Source of the DNA: Adiantum capillus-veneris
Taxonomy: Eukaryota > Streptophyta > Polypodiopsida > Polypodiales > Pteridaceae
Reading direction: 5' to 3'
Assembly (NCBI GenBank): GCA_014529385.2
Contig: CM043971.1
Location: 53,539,209-53,603,208 of the forward strand
DNA length: 64,000 bases
Positions 22,068 to 33,059 of this stretch are shown here, in pieces. The notes below the pieces were generated by a model. That model made no database searches and was not told where the DNA came from. It saw only the letters and a program-made list of their open reading frames with translations. Position 1 is the stretch's first letter. Each line of letters begins with the position of its first letter. Both the position numbers and the translations under genes were made by a program.

Positions 22068-23543
22068 AGAAAATTAGAGAATGCTATGACTGAATCTGAA
22101 AGTCATAAAGCATCACTCTATGACGCGGAAAACAGGAGAGACGGCTTGATACTCCAGCTAGCCGAGGCTTCAAGAGAGGTAACAAGTGCACAGGAAGCAA
22201 AGGAGCGGATAGAAGATGAGTTGGAGGCAGCCAAGGATGAGCTCATTGAGCTAAGGGAAAGAGTCGAGCTCCAAGAAAGAACAATCACTAGACTTAGGAC
22301 TACCCCTAGAGCTAGCAGAGCAGGAACCGAACAAGAAGGAACTCTCGTACCAGCTTTAGAAGACCAGATCCGAAGCTTACAAAGAGAGCTGAGATTAGAG
22401 CAAGTGCAAAGGTTGCACATTGCGGAGGGATCATTGGCCGCAGAGGAGAGGCTCACTTTAGAAAATCAAACACTAAGAACAGAGAATGAGATCCTCCGCA
22501 AACAACTCCAAGATCTACAAGAGCAACAAAGAAGAGAGACAGAGACACCACAAGAAGAATCAGGTGGAGCAGTCATAGAGCTACCAGAAACTGGAGAGGC
22601 AACCACAATTGAAGATCCAGCCCCAGTTCACGAGGTGGCCTCGACTTCAGGAATCTCTGAAGAAGAAGAACAAAGGCTCCATGACCAAATAGCAAAGTCA
22701 GCAGAGGAGAGTGCCAAGGCGGAAATGGAATGGGAGAGGAGACTCCTAATCTCCATTAGACTTCAGGGACTTGACACAAAAGTTCTCCATGAACAGTGGA
22801 TGCAACCCAGCCTGCCTTTCCCTTTGATGAAATTTGAAGTGCTAAAGACGAAAAAGAGAATAGAGGAGGAGCAGTATGTCACTCTTTACGAAGGCGACAT
22901 CACAAAGGAGGAACAGTCAAAGAAGATAGTAGATTCACAACCTAGATGGAGGAAAGGTTGGCTGAACAAATACCCAGCCTACCTCATCTACTTGGTAGAG
23001 GCACCAAAGGAGATTCGGGAGGATGCAACCTTCTGCCCGGTGCCAAGAGTCAAAAGCTGGAAAGAGCATGGCAGGATTGCAGAAAAGAAGCCAAATTGGC
23101 TTAATTACCCCAAGATGCCAGGACCAAAGGCAGGAGAGAGAATAGGTAAAGCCTACATGGTGAAAACCCTAACGGGCACCATCAAGCTCTTTACTGGCTC
23201 TCCTGACCTTTCGTGTCAGATGCTCAAGAAAATTTGCAGGACTCTCTTAGCTTGCATTGAAGTGTTCGCGCCAGATAAAGCCACGACCTCGAGTCTACTA
23301 TCGACGGCCGACACAGTGACTGATATGATGTATGATCTTTCATTGCAGCCTTCTCCAAAAGTGTTGCACCTCCTATACCAGAGGATTATGTTTTTGCCTA
23401 GCTTCCACATGCAAACATTCGAAGAAGCTTTCTACACCGGCTTTTTCACCCACGAAAGCAAAATATTCGGCCCAACCTTGACCATCGGCAACCTAAGATA
23501 CGAATCACATTTGCAGATGCTCAAGACGACAGGACTTTATTGA
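22068..23543 (+). pseudogene. Extra retroelement gene, part 3: coiled coil and conserved C-terminal domain
   Basis: The first about 200 residues form a long heptad-type coiled coil (Glu, Leu and Arg rich), followed by an acidic linker and a globular C-terminal domain of about 250 residues. The end contains MFLPSFHMQTFEEAFYTGFF, which is almost identical in a decayed copy on the minus strand at about 44.3 kb. That shows the domain belongs to a retroelement family, not to a captured gene unique to this copy. The frame ends 37 bases before the 3' polypurine tract. Function is unknown; oligomerisation is likely from the coiled coil. Confidence 0.72.
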
Positions 23544-23580
23544 CCAAGCATAAAAGTCAGGTCAGGGACGACATGAACGC

Positions 23581-23592
23581 GGAGGGGAGGAG
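23581..23592 (+). other. 3' polypurine tract
   Basis: GGAGGGGAGGAG abuts the TG of the 3' LTR exactly, as expected for the plus-strand priming site. Confidence 0.9.
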
Positions 23593-23888
23593 TGTTGAGC
23601 CAGCAGAGCCAGCAGAGGATCACACCCACATTTTTGCTCACACTCATCATTTTTGTAACCATTGATTGTAATAAATGTCTTTCCGACATTGATTTTGATT
23701 GGAGCCATTCATTAAGTAGCGGGACTCAATTGAGTTTCCAGCTTGTAATTCCGAAGTAATTTCACTTGCCGATGTAATTAGTTAGAGATGTTCTCACCTC
23801 CAAGGCTGAGGTATATAAGCCAAAGTTTTTGTAACCTAAGGGATTCAAATTATTAATCAAAGTGAGTTTTTGAGCGTTGTGACTGTGT

Positions 23889-23941
<53 letters not shown>

Positions 23942-24565
23942 TTATCTACTTGCTATGCGAGCTACGGAGCCGCCATTGGAGAAGCGACACCGCCATTGTG
24001 TTAGCAACGGCGAGAGCTACGCACAGATACCAAGAGTGCGCGCTATCGGCTTCTATGTGTGGTAAGTTCCTACGAGCTTCGGTGTGAGTTTTCTTCTAAC
24101 TCGTGTGTCGGAATAGAGCGTGCAGCATATCTATAGAACCACAACGAGTAGAGCTACACATTAGTACCATCGGGGTCAAGTTTCGGTCACCTGTATTTTT
24201 CGGCCTGTCTTCATACGCGTTTACCGCACGGAGTGGTTATAGGTTGATTTTGCAGTTCAAGTCTTTAGGGTGTTGTTCTTACTTAGTGAATAGACTTCCC
24301 CTTGAGTTTGAGATCGATTCAATGATCCTAGATCCTGTTTCGTATAGCATTCGTTCGTAGTACGGATTTCAGTCACTTGCGTATTTTAGAACTTAGATTT
24401 GATTTCCTTAGTAGTGATTGTCGTTAGAAGGTCGAGTAGGTGATTTGACACCCACCTAGTTGTTTCCATGCGCTTGAGGGTCAAGCTTCGTCCTCGTCTG
24501 ACAAATTCTGTTGTTGGTTGAGTTCTCGCTATTTAGCTTCCGCTAGCGGCGTAACCGCCTTAACA
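23593..24565 (+). repeat. 3' LTR of the Ty3 element (973 bp)
   Basis: It matches the 5' LTR end to end with about 20 substitutions by eye, nearly all transitions. The (GA)n tract here is 49 bases (23891-23939) against 33 in the 5' LTR. The TATA box is at 23812-23818. Confidence 0.96.
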
Positions 24566-24570
24566 ACCAC
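24566..24570. repeat. Target-site duplication, right copy (ACCAC)
   Basis: Identical to 7258-7262. Confidence 0.93.
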
Positions 24571-24790
24571 CAAACATGTCACCTATTGATATGTGTGAAG
24601 GTTGTCTCTTGGGTATAGCAACCACACTCCATCGCATGACCAATAATCAACTATGCTCATGCCTACCACGAAACGTGTCACCTATTGATATGTGTGAAGG
24701 TTGTCTCTTGGGTACAGCAAGTCACAAGTCCTTTCTATTGATCTCCAACACAAACTTCTCATCTAAATCAACTAGTCCATATTAATTTAT
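24566..24790 (+). pseudogene. Ty1/copia pol fragment, right of insertion, with ~98-bp tandem duplication
   Basis: A CEGCLLG motif (end of the copia GAG-pre-integrase domain) occurs twice, at about 24595 and about 24693, in two copies of a roughly 98-bp unit. The text between the copies (ACCAATAATCAACTATGCTC) also matches the flank left of the 5' LTR. So the original copia fragment already carried a tandem duplication before the Ty3 element landed in its first unit. The integrase that should follow is not recognisable. Confidence 0.7.
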
Positions 24791-25014
24791 GTTGACCCAC
24801 GTAGTCACTACAGTAGATTTGTTCACGGTGTTTGTGGGCTTTGATCATCACCATTGTGTGAATGCTATAGTATATTTCAGTAGGTACACTATAGTATTCA
24901 ATAGGTATAGTACAGTATATTTATTCATGGTGTGAACTCTTACAAGTTATATGACCCTTAGCAAAACAAATTTCAAATATTTACACACTCTATCTACTTT
25001 GACAAACCTGCCTT

Positions 25015-25255
25015 GATAGGTCCTCACCATGGCAATGTAGCTCATCCCATGCCTACCCTTCTATCAAAACAGCCCTCACGCCCAGTCTCACCAAGGCGAT
25101 ACAGCTCAATATCCCATGCCTACCCTTCCATCAAAATAGCACTCACACATGCCTACCCTTCCATCAAAACAACGCTCACCCCAAGTCTCACCAAGCCGAT
25201 GCAGCTCATCCCATGCCTCCATCAAAATAGCACTCACCCCAAGTCGATTGACGAT
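25015..25255. repeat. Minisatellite (CATGCCTACCCTTCCATCAAAA-type units)
   Basis: Four or five imperfect copies of a unit containing CATGCCTACCCTTCCATCAA, CACTCACCCCAAGTC and TCACCAAG blocks, irregularly spaced by about 45-90 bp. No gene is associated with it. Confidence 0.75.
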
Positions 25256-25390
25256 ATCATGTAACTCTTCCAACCTTACACCTATCCTCATTATCCACCT
25301 CCAGGATCCATGTAGGATACCCTGTTGATCTATAATCACTGCAACGCCTCACATCCGTGGACTATGCGCATAGGAGAGGGTTATCCACAT

Positions 25391-25395
<5 letters not shown>

Positions 25396-25481
<86 letters not shown>
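25396..25481. repeat. (GT)n-(GA)n compound microsatellite
   Basis: About 35 bases of GT followed directly by about 50 bases of GA. Confidence 0.95.
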
Positions 25482-25484
<3 letters not shown>

Positions 25485-26242
25485 GTAGATCTACAATTAT
25501 CTCTTGAAGCTCCCCTACCTTCCTAGGTTTATAATCTACTTTCAAGCCTCTAATTTTGACTCCGTAGAGCAGACCGCTAGACCTTGGTGATGGACAACAA
25601 GCTACCTTACACAAACTGGAGGGCAATAGCTTGATGCATAGAAGCACCTTGCATATGGGGAGATATAGCAGCAAGCCTTTCCTTTACAAAGCATGCACAA
25701 CACCAGCACAAAACTTCAATGGCTGCAAAAACTAGAAGGTATACTAAAAATGATATATGTAAGGCAAGCAGTTGGGAGTGTGATGCAGTGCCGATAGTGC
25801 AGGCCAATTGTTCCTACAAATCTTCACTCTTTGGCTTCTAAATCCTCTGCTTTAGCATATGTGCTTCTCTCTCTCTCAGACAGGTGCACAAGGGGAATCC
25901 TAAGGGCATGAGGAGGGGTGAAGGGAGGAGCAATAGGGAAGCAAGTGCGAGAGAGGAGGACCAAGGCAGGAGGGAAGAAAACAAAGGAGAGGGGGAAGGA
26001 TAGAGTCCTCTCTCTCTCTCTAGTATGCTCTATGGCGCGTGCAAGGAAAAAATAAATGGAGTAAACGCATCCATGCATGCCTTGAGACAAAAGAGTGGAA
26101 GACTGACACCTTTCCCTTTTTTCCTTTTTCCCTCTCTCCCTCTACTATGCTCTACAGCGCATGCAAGGCAATCAAAAGTTTGTAAATGCATCGACGCATG
26201 CCGTGGGCACAAAAATATTTATATCTAGTGGAGTGTGCTAAG
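25482..26242. other. Non-coding DNA with a diverged ~125-bp duplication
   Basis: No credible gene. The block around 26023-26085 (TATGCTCTATGGCGCGTGCAAGG … GCATCCATGCATGCC) recurs at about 26147-26205 with substitutions. The second copy ends just before the LINE ORF1 start, so it may be the LINE 5' untranslated region. Tandem units are common in LINE 5' ends. Confidence 0.45.
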
Positions 26243-27334
26243 ATGGACCCATTTATGAATGAAGAGGGTGATGACTACCGGACTCTACCCAAGGCAACAG
26301 CCTCCTTTTGGCGGAAGATGCGGGATAGTGTGTTGTCACTGAACTCTATGAGAGCAGGCAAGCTCAACAAGATCAAAGATGAAACCATGTATGAAAAGGT
26401 TCAGATAATGATTCTGGTTCAACTCAATCTCATGAGAGCAGACATGGAAAAAGAACTTGTCAAAGCCAAGGAGGCATGCAAAGTCCAATGGTATAACAAA
26501 CTGACAGCAAAAATGTAGAAAAGGATGAGGGTACAAAATAGAGGTAGCACAATTCCTTTGGAGAAAGGAATTGGATGAAACAATCACCACCTTTGCGATT
26601 TGAAAATCGGAGATGGAGAAGTGTATGAATGAAAAGGATGCCTTGATTGAAGAACTCAAGAGAGATTTTGCAGAGTGCAAAAGTAAATCAAAAAAATTTA
26701 AAGATGACCATCCCAAAGTGATAGAGGAATTGTACAATATCAAAGAGCAGGTAAAAACTCTTAGGGAGGAGGAACAACAAAAAACACGAGAAGATAGGCC
26801 CTTCCAAACGCTGGAGAAGGCGGACAAAGCGGAGAAGTGGATTAAGACTGCAAAGAAAGGAAAAGGTGGAATGTCTACTACCACACCCCCATCTACCATC
26901 ATTAAATTGACCTTGGAGGAGGAGCAAAAGAGGAAGACGGGAGCTCTTCATGTACATGTCACTGGTCTTAAAGACACTAACAATGTGGAAGAAGAAGTTA
27001 AGGAACTTCTAAAACAAATGAACATCCCCAATCCTACTCACACAGGGGCTTGGAGAGTGGGGAAGAAAGGGAAGGAAGGAATGATGGGATAGGTAGCTCC
27101 AAACAAAGACCACTCATTATGCGCTTTCCTACTTGGGAAGCTAGGAAGGAGTTTTTGAAGGAAAGACCAGTACTCAAGAAGACTGTGATTTTGTTGGGGG
27201 ATGATATCACCCTAGCACAGATAGTGCACATGCAAAAGAAGATGCCAGAGATCAAGGCAGCTAGAGAGAAAGGAAAAATTGATTTTTATAGAGAAGGGAG
27301 ATCAGTGATTCTGGGGGAAAAAAACCCTGCATGA
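26243..27334 (+). pseudogene. LINE ORF1 protein (coiled coil plus RRM-like domain), frameshifted
   Basis: ATG 26243 opens a helical, charged N-terminal part that stops at 26518. The frame picks up again at 26613-27092 with coiled coil, then LHVHVTGLKD and GAWRVGKKGK. A frameshift near 27060-27090 moves to the frame containing RPLIMRFPTWEARKEFLKER and LLGDDITLAQIVHMQKKMPE with IKAAREKGK. This series matches the RRM and C-terminal domains of L1 ORF1p, an RNA-binding chaperone that trimerises. At least two breaks separate the pieces. Confidence 0.7.
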
Positions 27335-27557
27335 TGGTGTGAAACCTATGGGACAAGCCTAAAACTAGCATCATAGAATTGTAATGGGTCATAGAAGCTA
27401 GATGTGGGCGCCTTTGAAGATAGCTTTAGAGGAAGAAACATTATTTTCCACTCCGAGACACACCACACTCCCGGTGGCACATTCCCTAGAGTGTCAGGGT
27501 ATTGTTGGGAGACTACTTGTAGACGAGAGGTGAGATCAGAGTATAGAGGATCATGAG

Positions 27558-28434
27558 GTGTGGCTAGGTATATGTGGTAGTCCCTCATGTATTGTTTGTA
27601 GAGATGAGCATGCTAGGTATATGTGGTTCAAGGTGAGAGCAGAGACTGGGAGGTCACCTTACATTACAATATGCTATTTTCCACCAAGCACATCTCACTA
27701 TGCATCCCTCAAGGGAAAATCACCTTATATGATTTTGGATGAGGATTTATTGGAGTTCTCTAGAGATATCCTTGTGGGGGACTTCAATGCCAGGACGGGC
27801 CACTTTCAAACAGTCTTCTATGATACCTCAGAGGACATGTTGAGAGAATTGGATGTCAATGATATGGGTTTGGCCACGTGTTTGCAGGATGACAAGAACA
27901 CGGGTTATGGGGGATATCTTATAGGCATGGGATGGGGGCTGCACATGGACTCCGACCATTTTGAATGGTCTACAGAGGTTTCCATCATAGAGAGGGCTCA
28001 CTTGTTTTCCTCACAGACATGGGGCTAGCATAGTGGATAATGTTTTGGCTCAGCCCAGTTTTAAACCCTGTATTCAAGATTTTATAGTCGAGCACAGGCC
28101 TATCAGTGTAGCAGTAGATCATGCCCTTTTCATGTTTACCATCTCTTTTCACTTCAACACAACTCAATTGACACAAACATCCACACATACCCGATGTAGT
28201 TTCACGTCAAAGACTGATTCTATCTACATAGATGGCATATACAGACGATTAGATATTGAGGAGCTTACCCAGATACTGACAAAGACATTACATGATGTAG
28301 CAGTAGAGGCATACCCACACAGCCAGCCTAAGAATAGACGTTGTTCTACGAGCATGCCCCAGAAAGGTTGGTATGATGAGGAGTGTAGAGAAACAAGATC
28401 CACTTCAGAGAGAGGTGTCTTTGGGAGTCATTAG
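27558..28434 (+). pseudogene. LINE ORF2 endonuclease domain (APE-type), broken
   Basis: The translation shows ICYFPPSTSHYA and the diagnostic ILVGDFNARTG motif of apurinic-type endonucleases. DSDHFEWS and later AVDHALFMFTI stretches may represent the SDH region. A stop at 28026-28028 and a frame change follow. The segment from 28033 continues as the linker before the RT. The upstream endonuclease N-terminus is not clear in 27335-27557. Confidence 0.65.
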
Positions 28435-28499
28435 TCATAGACAATCATAGATTTCCTTTCGATGGCTTGGGCAACGAAAGAAGAAGACTTATCTCGCTC

Positions 28500-31450
28500 A
28501 GCTAGAGAAGGAGTTGTATAAGCTATTTTTGAGCCTGGACTCAGGTGAGGCATGGATATTCTTTCATGAGCACTCCCCTCCATTGGCTATCACATCCACT
28601 GAGACTTGGGGTGAATATGCAACATCTCTTTACACAATTCCAGGACAGTCGCCTCTACCAGACCCCCTGATGCCATGTTTAGAGACATGCATTTTCTTTA
28701 CTGCTAAGATGGTGAAGAAAGCTATTGATAGGATGAGTATTAGGAGAGCATATGATCATGATGGATTGGTAACATAGCACTTTATACATGCCTGAAATAT
28801 GCTTGCAAAACTTCTTGCATTTATGTTCAATCGATCCATGTGTGAGAGCTTTCCTGATGCTTGGAGTATGTCAATTGTTGTGCCTATTTTCAAGGTAGGA
28901 GATTCAATGATTCTTGGGAACTACCACACCATTATGATTGGTCACACACTTGACATGTTATATGCTTCTATTCTTGAGTAGTAGTTGAGTAGATGGGCAG
29001 AGAGAGCATACATACGAGCATCAAGACAGTCAGGTTTCAGGAAAGGTTTTTCCACTCTTGATCACATATTGATACTCGGAGCTATTATTGAGGAGGGAAA
29101 ATTACATGGTAGAAGGATTACTATACTTTTGTGGACGTCCACAAAGCATTTGACACAGTTCCTAGAGCTCAATTGATGTAAAGGTTATAGGAGATGGGTG
29201 TACCCACAGAGCTGATTTAAGGGATCATGGCCTTGTACAAAAAATTTGTGGGTCAGTTTCACACTCCTGAGGGGGTTTCTAAGATTTTTCAATCCACTAT
29301 TGGGGTGAAACATGGCTGTCCACTCTCCCCTACTTTATTTGGTATTTATGCGGATGAGGTTTCAGAATACATTGAGAGGAGAGGCAATAGAGGAGCACAG
29401 TTAGTAGGGACCTAGATCTCATTTCTACTATATGCATATGATATTGTGTTGATCTCAAATTCACCAGAGGGAATGCAATGACATTTGGATACATTGCACA
29501 CATTTGCTAGTGATAGGGGCTTATCGATGAACCTTGGCAAGACCAAGGTTATGGTCTTCAACACCACACCACAATGCGTCAGGTGATCTGTACCTATCTT
29601 TGCATATGGTTAAGAGATGGTGGAGTATATAGATGCATGCGCTTACCTTGGTGTGGTCTTTAGTGGCCTAGTGTTTTTCTGGAGGAGAGCAACAGAGAGT
29701 AGGCTAACAAGAGCATATGTGGCTTTCAAGAATATGGAGACTGATGTGTTTGCAGGTTCAGTTTCAGGAACCTTGAACAAAACTATGGATTTTTGACACT
29801 TTGGTCACATCAACTATGCTTTATGGGTGCAGATTTGGGGACTATCAGTGGACCGCAATAGCCGCACGCTGGCAGTATTGATGGGTGGAAGTACATGGAG
29901 AAGCCTCTGGTCTCTATGATTTCTTGGATGATTAGGGCCAAGCCCCCTATACCACATGAGATTATCATGAAGAGCTCGCTACTCCACCACTTGTCATCAT
30001 GGCACTCACCAGATCCATTTCTTTCCGGCACAATATCTAGGATCTCACTAGAGACAGATATGCCCATCTAGCTTTGTAGTCTTCTCGACAACTTGCCTCA
30101 CAGGGAGACACCTCTTGTTGGTATGCACAAAAGACAGCTTAGTTCCAGCTAAATTGTTTTGACATGGATAGATTACCCCCTTGGACACACCCTCCTTGTA
30201 TCTCACATAGACCAAGACCACTCAGCTCATCATACAGGACTTGATTAACTTAGACACAAGGAGGACATGGATACAGCCTATGTGTGTGCTTGGCATGAAG
30301 ATGGATTTCTACAAAGAGCATCTCCTTGAGCTTACAGAGGATGGTTTTCATTGGGGAAAATTTGGACTCTCAAAGGGGCCTATGAGGAGGTTTGACTTTG
30401 TCTCTCTTGTCCAAAGTTGGCAACTCGGTGACGTACATAAACACTTTGTCAAAACCCTATCAACCAACAAATCATTGAAAAGATCTTAGAAAAAGAGGTT
30501 TTGAATCCCCAAAATCCAACAAATTTGGACTTGATTCGTAGAAGTTATGGCCTCCCCACTAAAGTTGAAATGTGGGGAGAGATTCCATTTATAAGATGGA
30601 GTTGTCACATCAATTAATGGAATCTTCTAGAATACAAGGAATCCGATGGCATTCTATATATCAATGGATATATCTCAATAAGTACATTCTAAATCTAAAA
30701 GGTACGACAAGTTTTGATTTCATTTGTAAAAAATTTGATGTGCGTCCGGTTTGGACAAGAGGGAGAAAGTTAAACTCCTCATAGGGTCCATTTGAGAATC
30801 CAAAATTTCCCTAATGGTGATCATACCTGCCTACATAGACACTCGTATATCCCATGGATTACAATGTGCTATTGGATAGATGCGCACATTTTCACATCAG
30901 TTAGAGATTGAGAGTGGTAGATTTGGAGGAGTATTAGTAGAGACCAGGATTTGTCAGCTATGACATATAGAGCTAGAGACAGAGTTACATCACATCTGTC
31001 ATTGACCAGTCTACTATGAGATACAAGGCCGTTTCCACTGCCTATTGAGAGAGGGTTTTGGACCACTGGCCAAATTTATGAGATATCAAGATCAAAGATT
31101 CCTTGGGCTATTTTTATTGGAGCTACGCAGACATATATCACTGATTTTTTCATACTACATGCAGGACATTTAGATGAGCAGACATCAAAGCAGACTTCAG
31201 ATTCCACATGTACCAAAGGTATACTAACTGACAAGGCCACTGATCTTGGGAGAACCAGACGCCCATGATTGCTAGGGTCATTGAGACATCGGTGGAAGTT
31301 GCATCAGAGGGTCCGAACTATTCTGGCACGACATGGGAGACACCCAGTTAGAGTACTCACTAAGGAGGACATTGATGAGCTCCTCCAAAGACCAATGTTG
31401 GATATCATAGGATAGGATCTTGATCTCAGCATCTCAACCTTTCATCGCAT
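28500..31450 (+). pseudogene. LINE ORF2 reverse transcriptase and C-terminal region, broken
   Basis: Motifs in order: FPDAWSMSIVVPIFKVGD; GFRKGFSTLDHILIL; a motif-A stretch FVDVHKAFDTV near 29130, now in another frame from its neighbours; STIGVKHGCPLSPTLFGIY; and at about 29425 LLYAYDIVLIS, where the YADD box has become YAYD. GLSMNLGKTKVMVFN follows. Stops and frameshifts are frequent (for example near 28775, 28980, 29176, 29415). Downstream to about 31400 weak similarity continues without intact frames. The changed catalytic box alone would inactivate it. Confidence 0.72.
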
Positions 31451-31615
31451 CTCATTTCATTCCGTTTCACTTTAGCTTGGTTTAGTTTCAATTTTTCAGT
31501 TTTCAGTTTTTCAGTCTTTTACACATACATGTATTAAATTTACCATTTGTGAACTCTTTTGTATCATAGGTCACTTTGCCCCTTTGAAGACATTAATATA
31601 TCATTTCATTTCATT

Positions 31616-32089
31616 TTCTCTCTTTGTGTCGAGAGCTTCACAACTCAAAATCTAGCATGTTCAACTCACATGCCATTTTTTGGGGCTACTATTGAATTCT
31701 CATGCAACTTTGGAATTTGAGCTCCTAGACCTACATCACACATGCACACGGACACAGTGCACATAGATCCCGGTTTGCAGTGTGAATTTACCAATACTCA
31801 CTTGATCATTGTCAGCAACTCCTCCATGACTACCTCAACCTATTGTAAGATGCCACTTTGAGAGCAAGCCTATTTGCACCCAAAAAGATCTACCTTCATG
31901 GCACACAGAGAAGTGATTTTTTTTGCAACAACATTGCCAAGGGTTTTGCATAGACTATTGATTTGTAAATGTGTTCACAACTACATGTCCCCTTGAAACA
32001 ACAATGGAAGCAGTGGATATCTCTATCACCTCTCCTATGTCTATGATAGATGCACCAATTATTATTTTTTTGACAAAAAGATCCTTCTA
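31616..32089. other. Unrecognised non-coding DNA
   Basis: No open frame, repeat or transposon motif was recognised between the two LINEs. Confidence 0.4.
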
Positions 32090-32626
32090 TTAGTTAATGA
32101 AATTGTACATAGGGCTACAACCGCCTCTACTAGAGAGGGCTACATCAATCATAAGGGGAGACTCTCCCAATGGAAAACAACATATGTGAGTGAGGGCTAA
32201 ATCAAGAGATGGGAGGAGGGAAAAGCAGCACAGGTGGACGGTAGTGTCATCTGAGCTCACCCTAGACCATGGTGAAGAAAGGCCCAGGGCACCAAAGTCG
32301 AAGGAGCTCCTCTCTACGCTCCCACATGTGATCGGAGATTCCCTAAAGTCTCTCAAAATGTCCCTTGAGAGTGTGAATCAACTCCAACCAAAAATCTCTT
32401 TGCTAGTGGCACAAAGGCAAGCCTTGAAGATGCGAAAGCAACGGGCTTTTCAAATGAACCTGAGTGTTAGGCCACAGACGAGTTCCCAACACACCTCTCT
32501 CTCACTGCACCACTCATGTGGGGTAATCTATGTATCACGCTGGAGTGTAGGTCATTCACCGTGTATCACTATCATCCTGTTGGTAGAGGATAGCTCAAAC
32601 TGAAGTGCAAGGTTCATGAGAGTGGA

Positions 32627-33050
32627 TCAAGAAGCTACCCCCCAAGTGTATTGTCGTGTTGTGGAGAGAGCTAGCATCAGTCCAAGGACCCGATGCCAAA
32701 CATGTTCTTCCATAGGGAAGTCCCACAAATAGTGGTTTTGACTCTCCAAAGGATGGTTACAAGCTGTGCATGTTTCCAAAAGGCCACTATGTAATAGCCA
32801 CAACCTCACCCAAAAGGTTGACAAGAACTTAATTGTGTGATCCTCCTCCTGCCAATGAGGTGCGACAGCAAGACAAGTCTCTCTTTGTGCTACCAGTATG
32901 TGATGTCTCAATCAAATAATGTACTGAAATAAAGGGACCCTTGGATGGTCGGCGGTTGAGGAGAAGGGGTCCCTCCAAAACCACTCTCCAAGATCCCACT
33001 GCACTCATGCCAGTGGACAGCTCTCCCAAGCCCAAAGCCTCCAATGGCAT
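32627..33050 (-). pseudogene. LINE zf-RVT zinc-binding region
   Basis: On the minus strand, ACNHPLESQNHYLWDFPMEE gives the C…ES..H pattern of the zinc-binding domain found at the C-terminus of plant L1-type LINE reverse transcriptases. The preceding LGELSTGMSAVGSWRVVLEG and KGPFISVHYL stretches join it in a second frame, so at least one frameshift is present. Confidence 0.6.
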
Positions 33051-33059
33051 GTCTCAAAA

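Larger units (their letters stand above)
7263..24565 (+). mobile_element. Complete 17.3-kb Ty3-type LTR retrotransposon with extra 3' gene
   Basis: Seen directly: two LTRs starting TGTTGAG and ending TTAACA, identical 5-bp flanks, a primer-binding site after the 5' LTR and a polypurine tract before the 3' LTR. Internal order is leader with palindromes, gag, protease, RT, RNase H, two zinc-finger modules, integrase, second protease-like domain, a spacer, and an additional sense gene. The RT-before-integrase order and motifs make it Ty3/gypsy. At 17.3 kb it is much longer than most Ty3 elements. The gag-pol frame contains five nonsense codons and the downstream gene two, so this copy is probably non-autonomous now. 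The LTRs differ at roughly 20 positions by eye (about 2%), so it is relatively young. It is nested in a copia fragment. Confidence 0.95.
26243..31615 (+). mobile_element. Decayed sense-strand LINE (non-LTR retrotransposon)
   Basis: The order ORF1-like RNA-binding protein, endonuclease, reverse transcriptase and C-terminal region is that of an L1-type LINE. The right end is placed at the TCATTTCATTTCATTTTC run (about 31590-31615), which looks like a short tandem LINE tail; no clear target duplication was found. Multiple frameshifts and stops show it is dead. Ends are approximate. Confidence 0.75.

Noticed and set aside
13424-23543. Stop codons repaired by U-to-C RNA editing, which is common in fern and hornwort organelles
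   Set aside because: The sequence is nuclear retrotransposon DNA. Organellar editing would not act on it, and deamination mutations are a simpler explanation.
20328-23543. Calling the extra retroelement gene an envelope gene
   Set aside because: No signal peptide, transmembrane segment or cleavage motif is visible; the protein is charged and coiled-coil.
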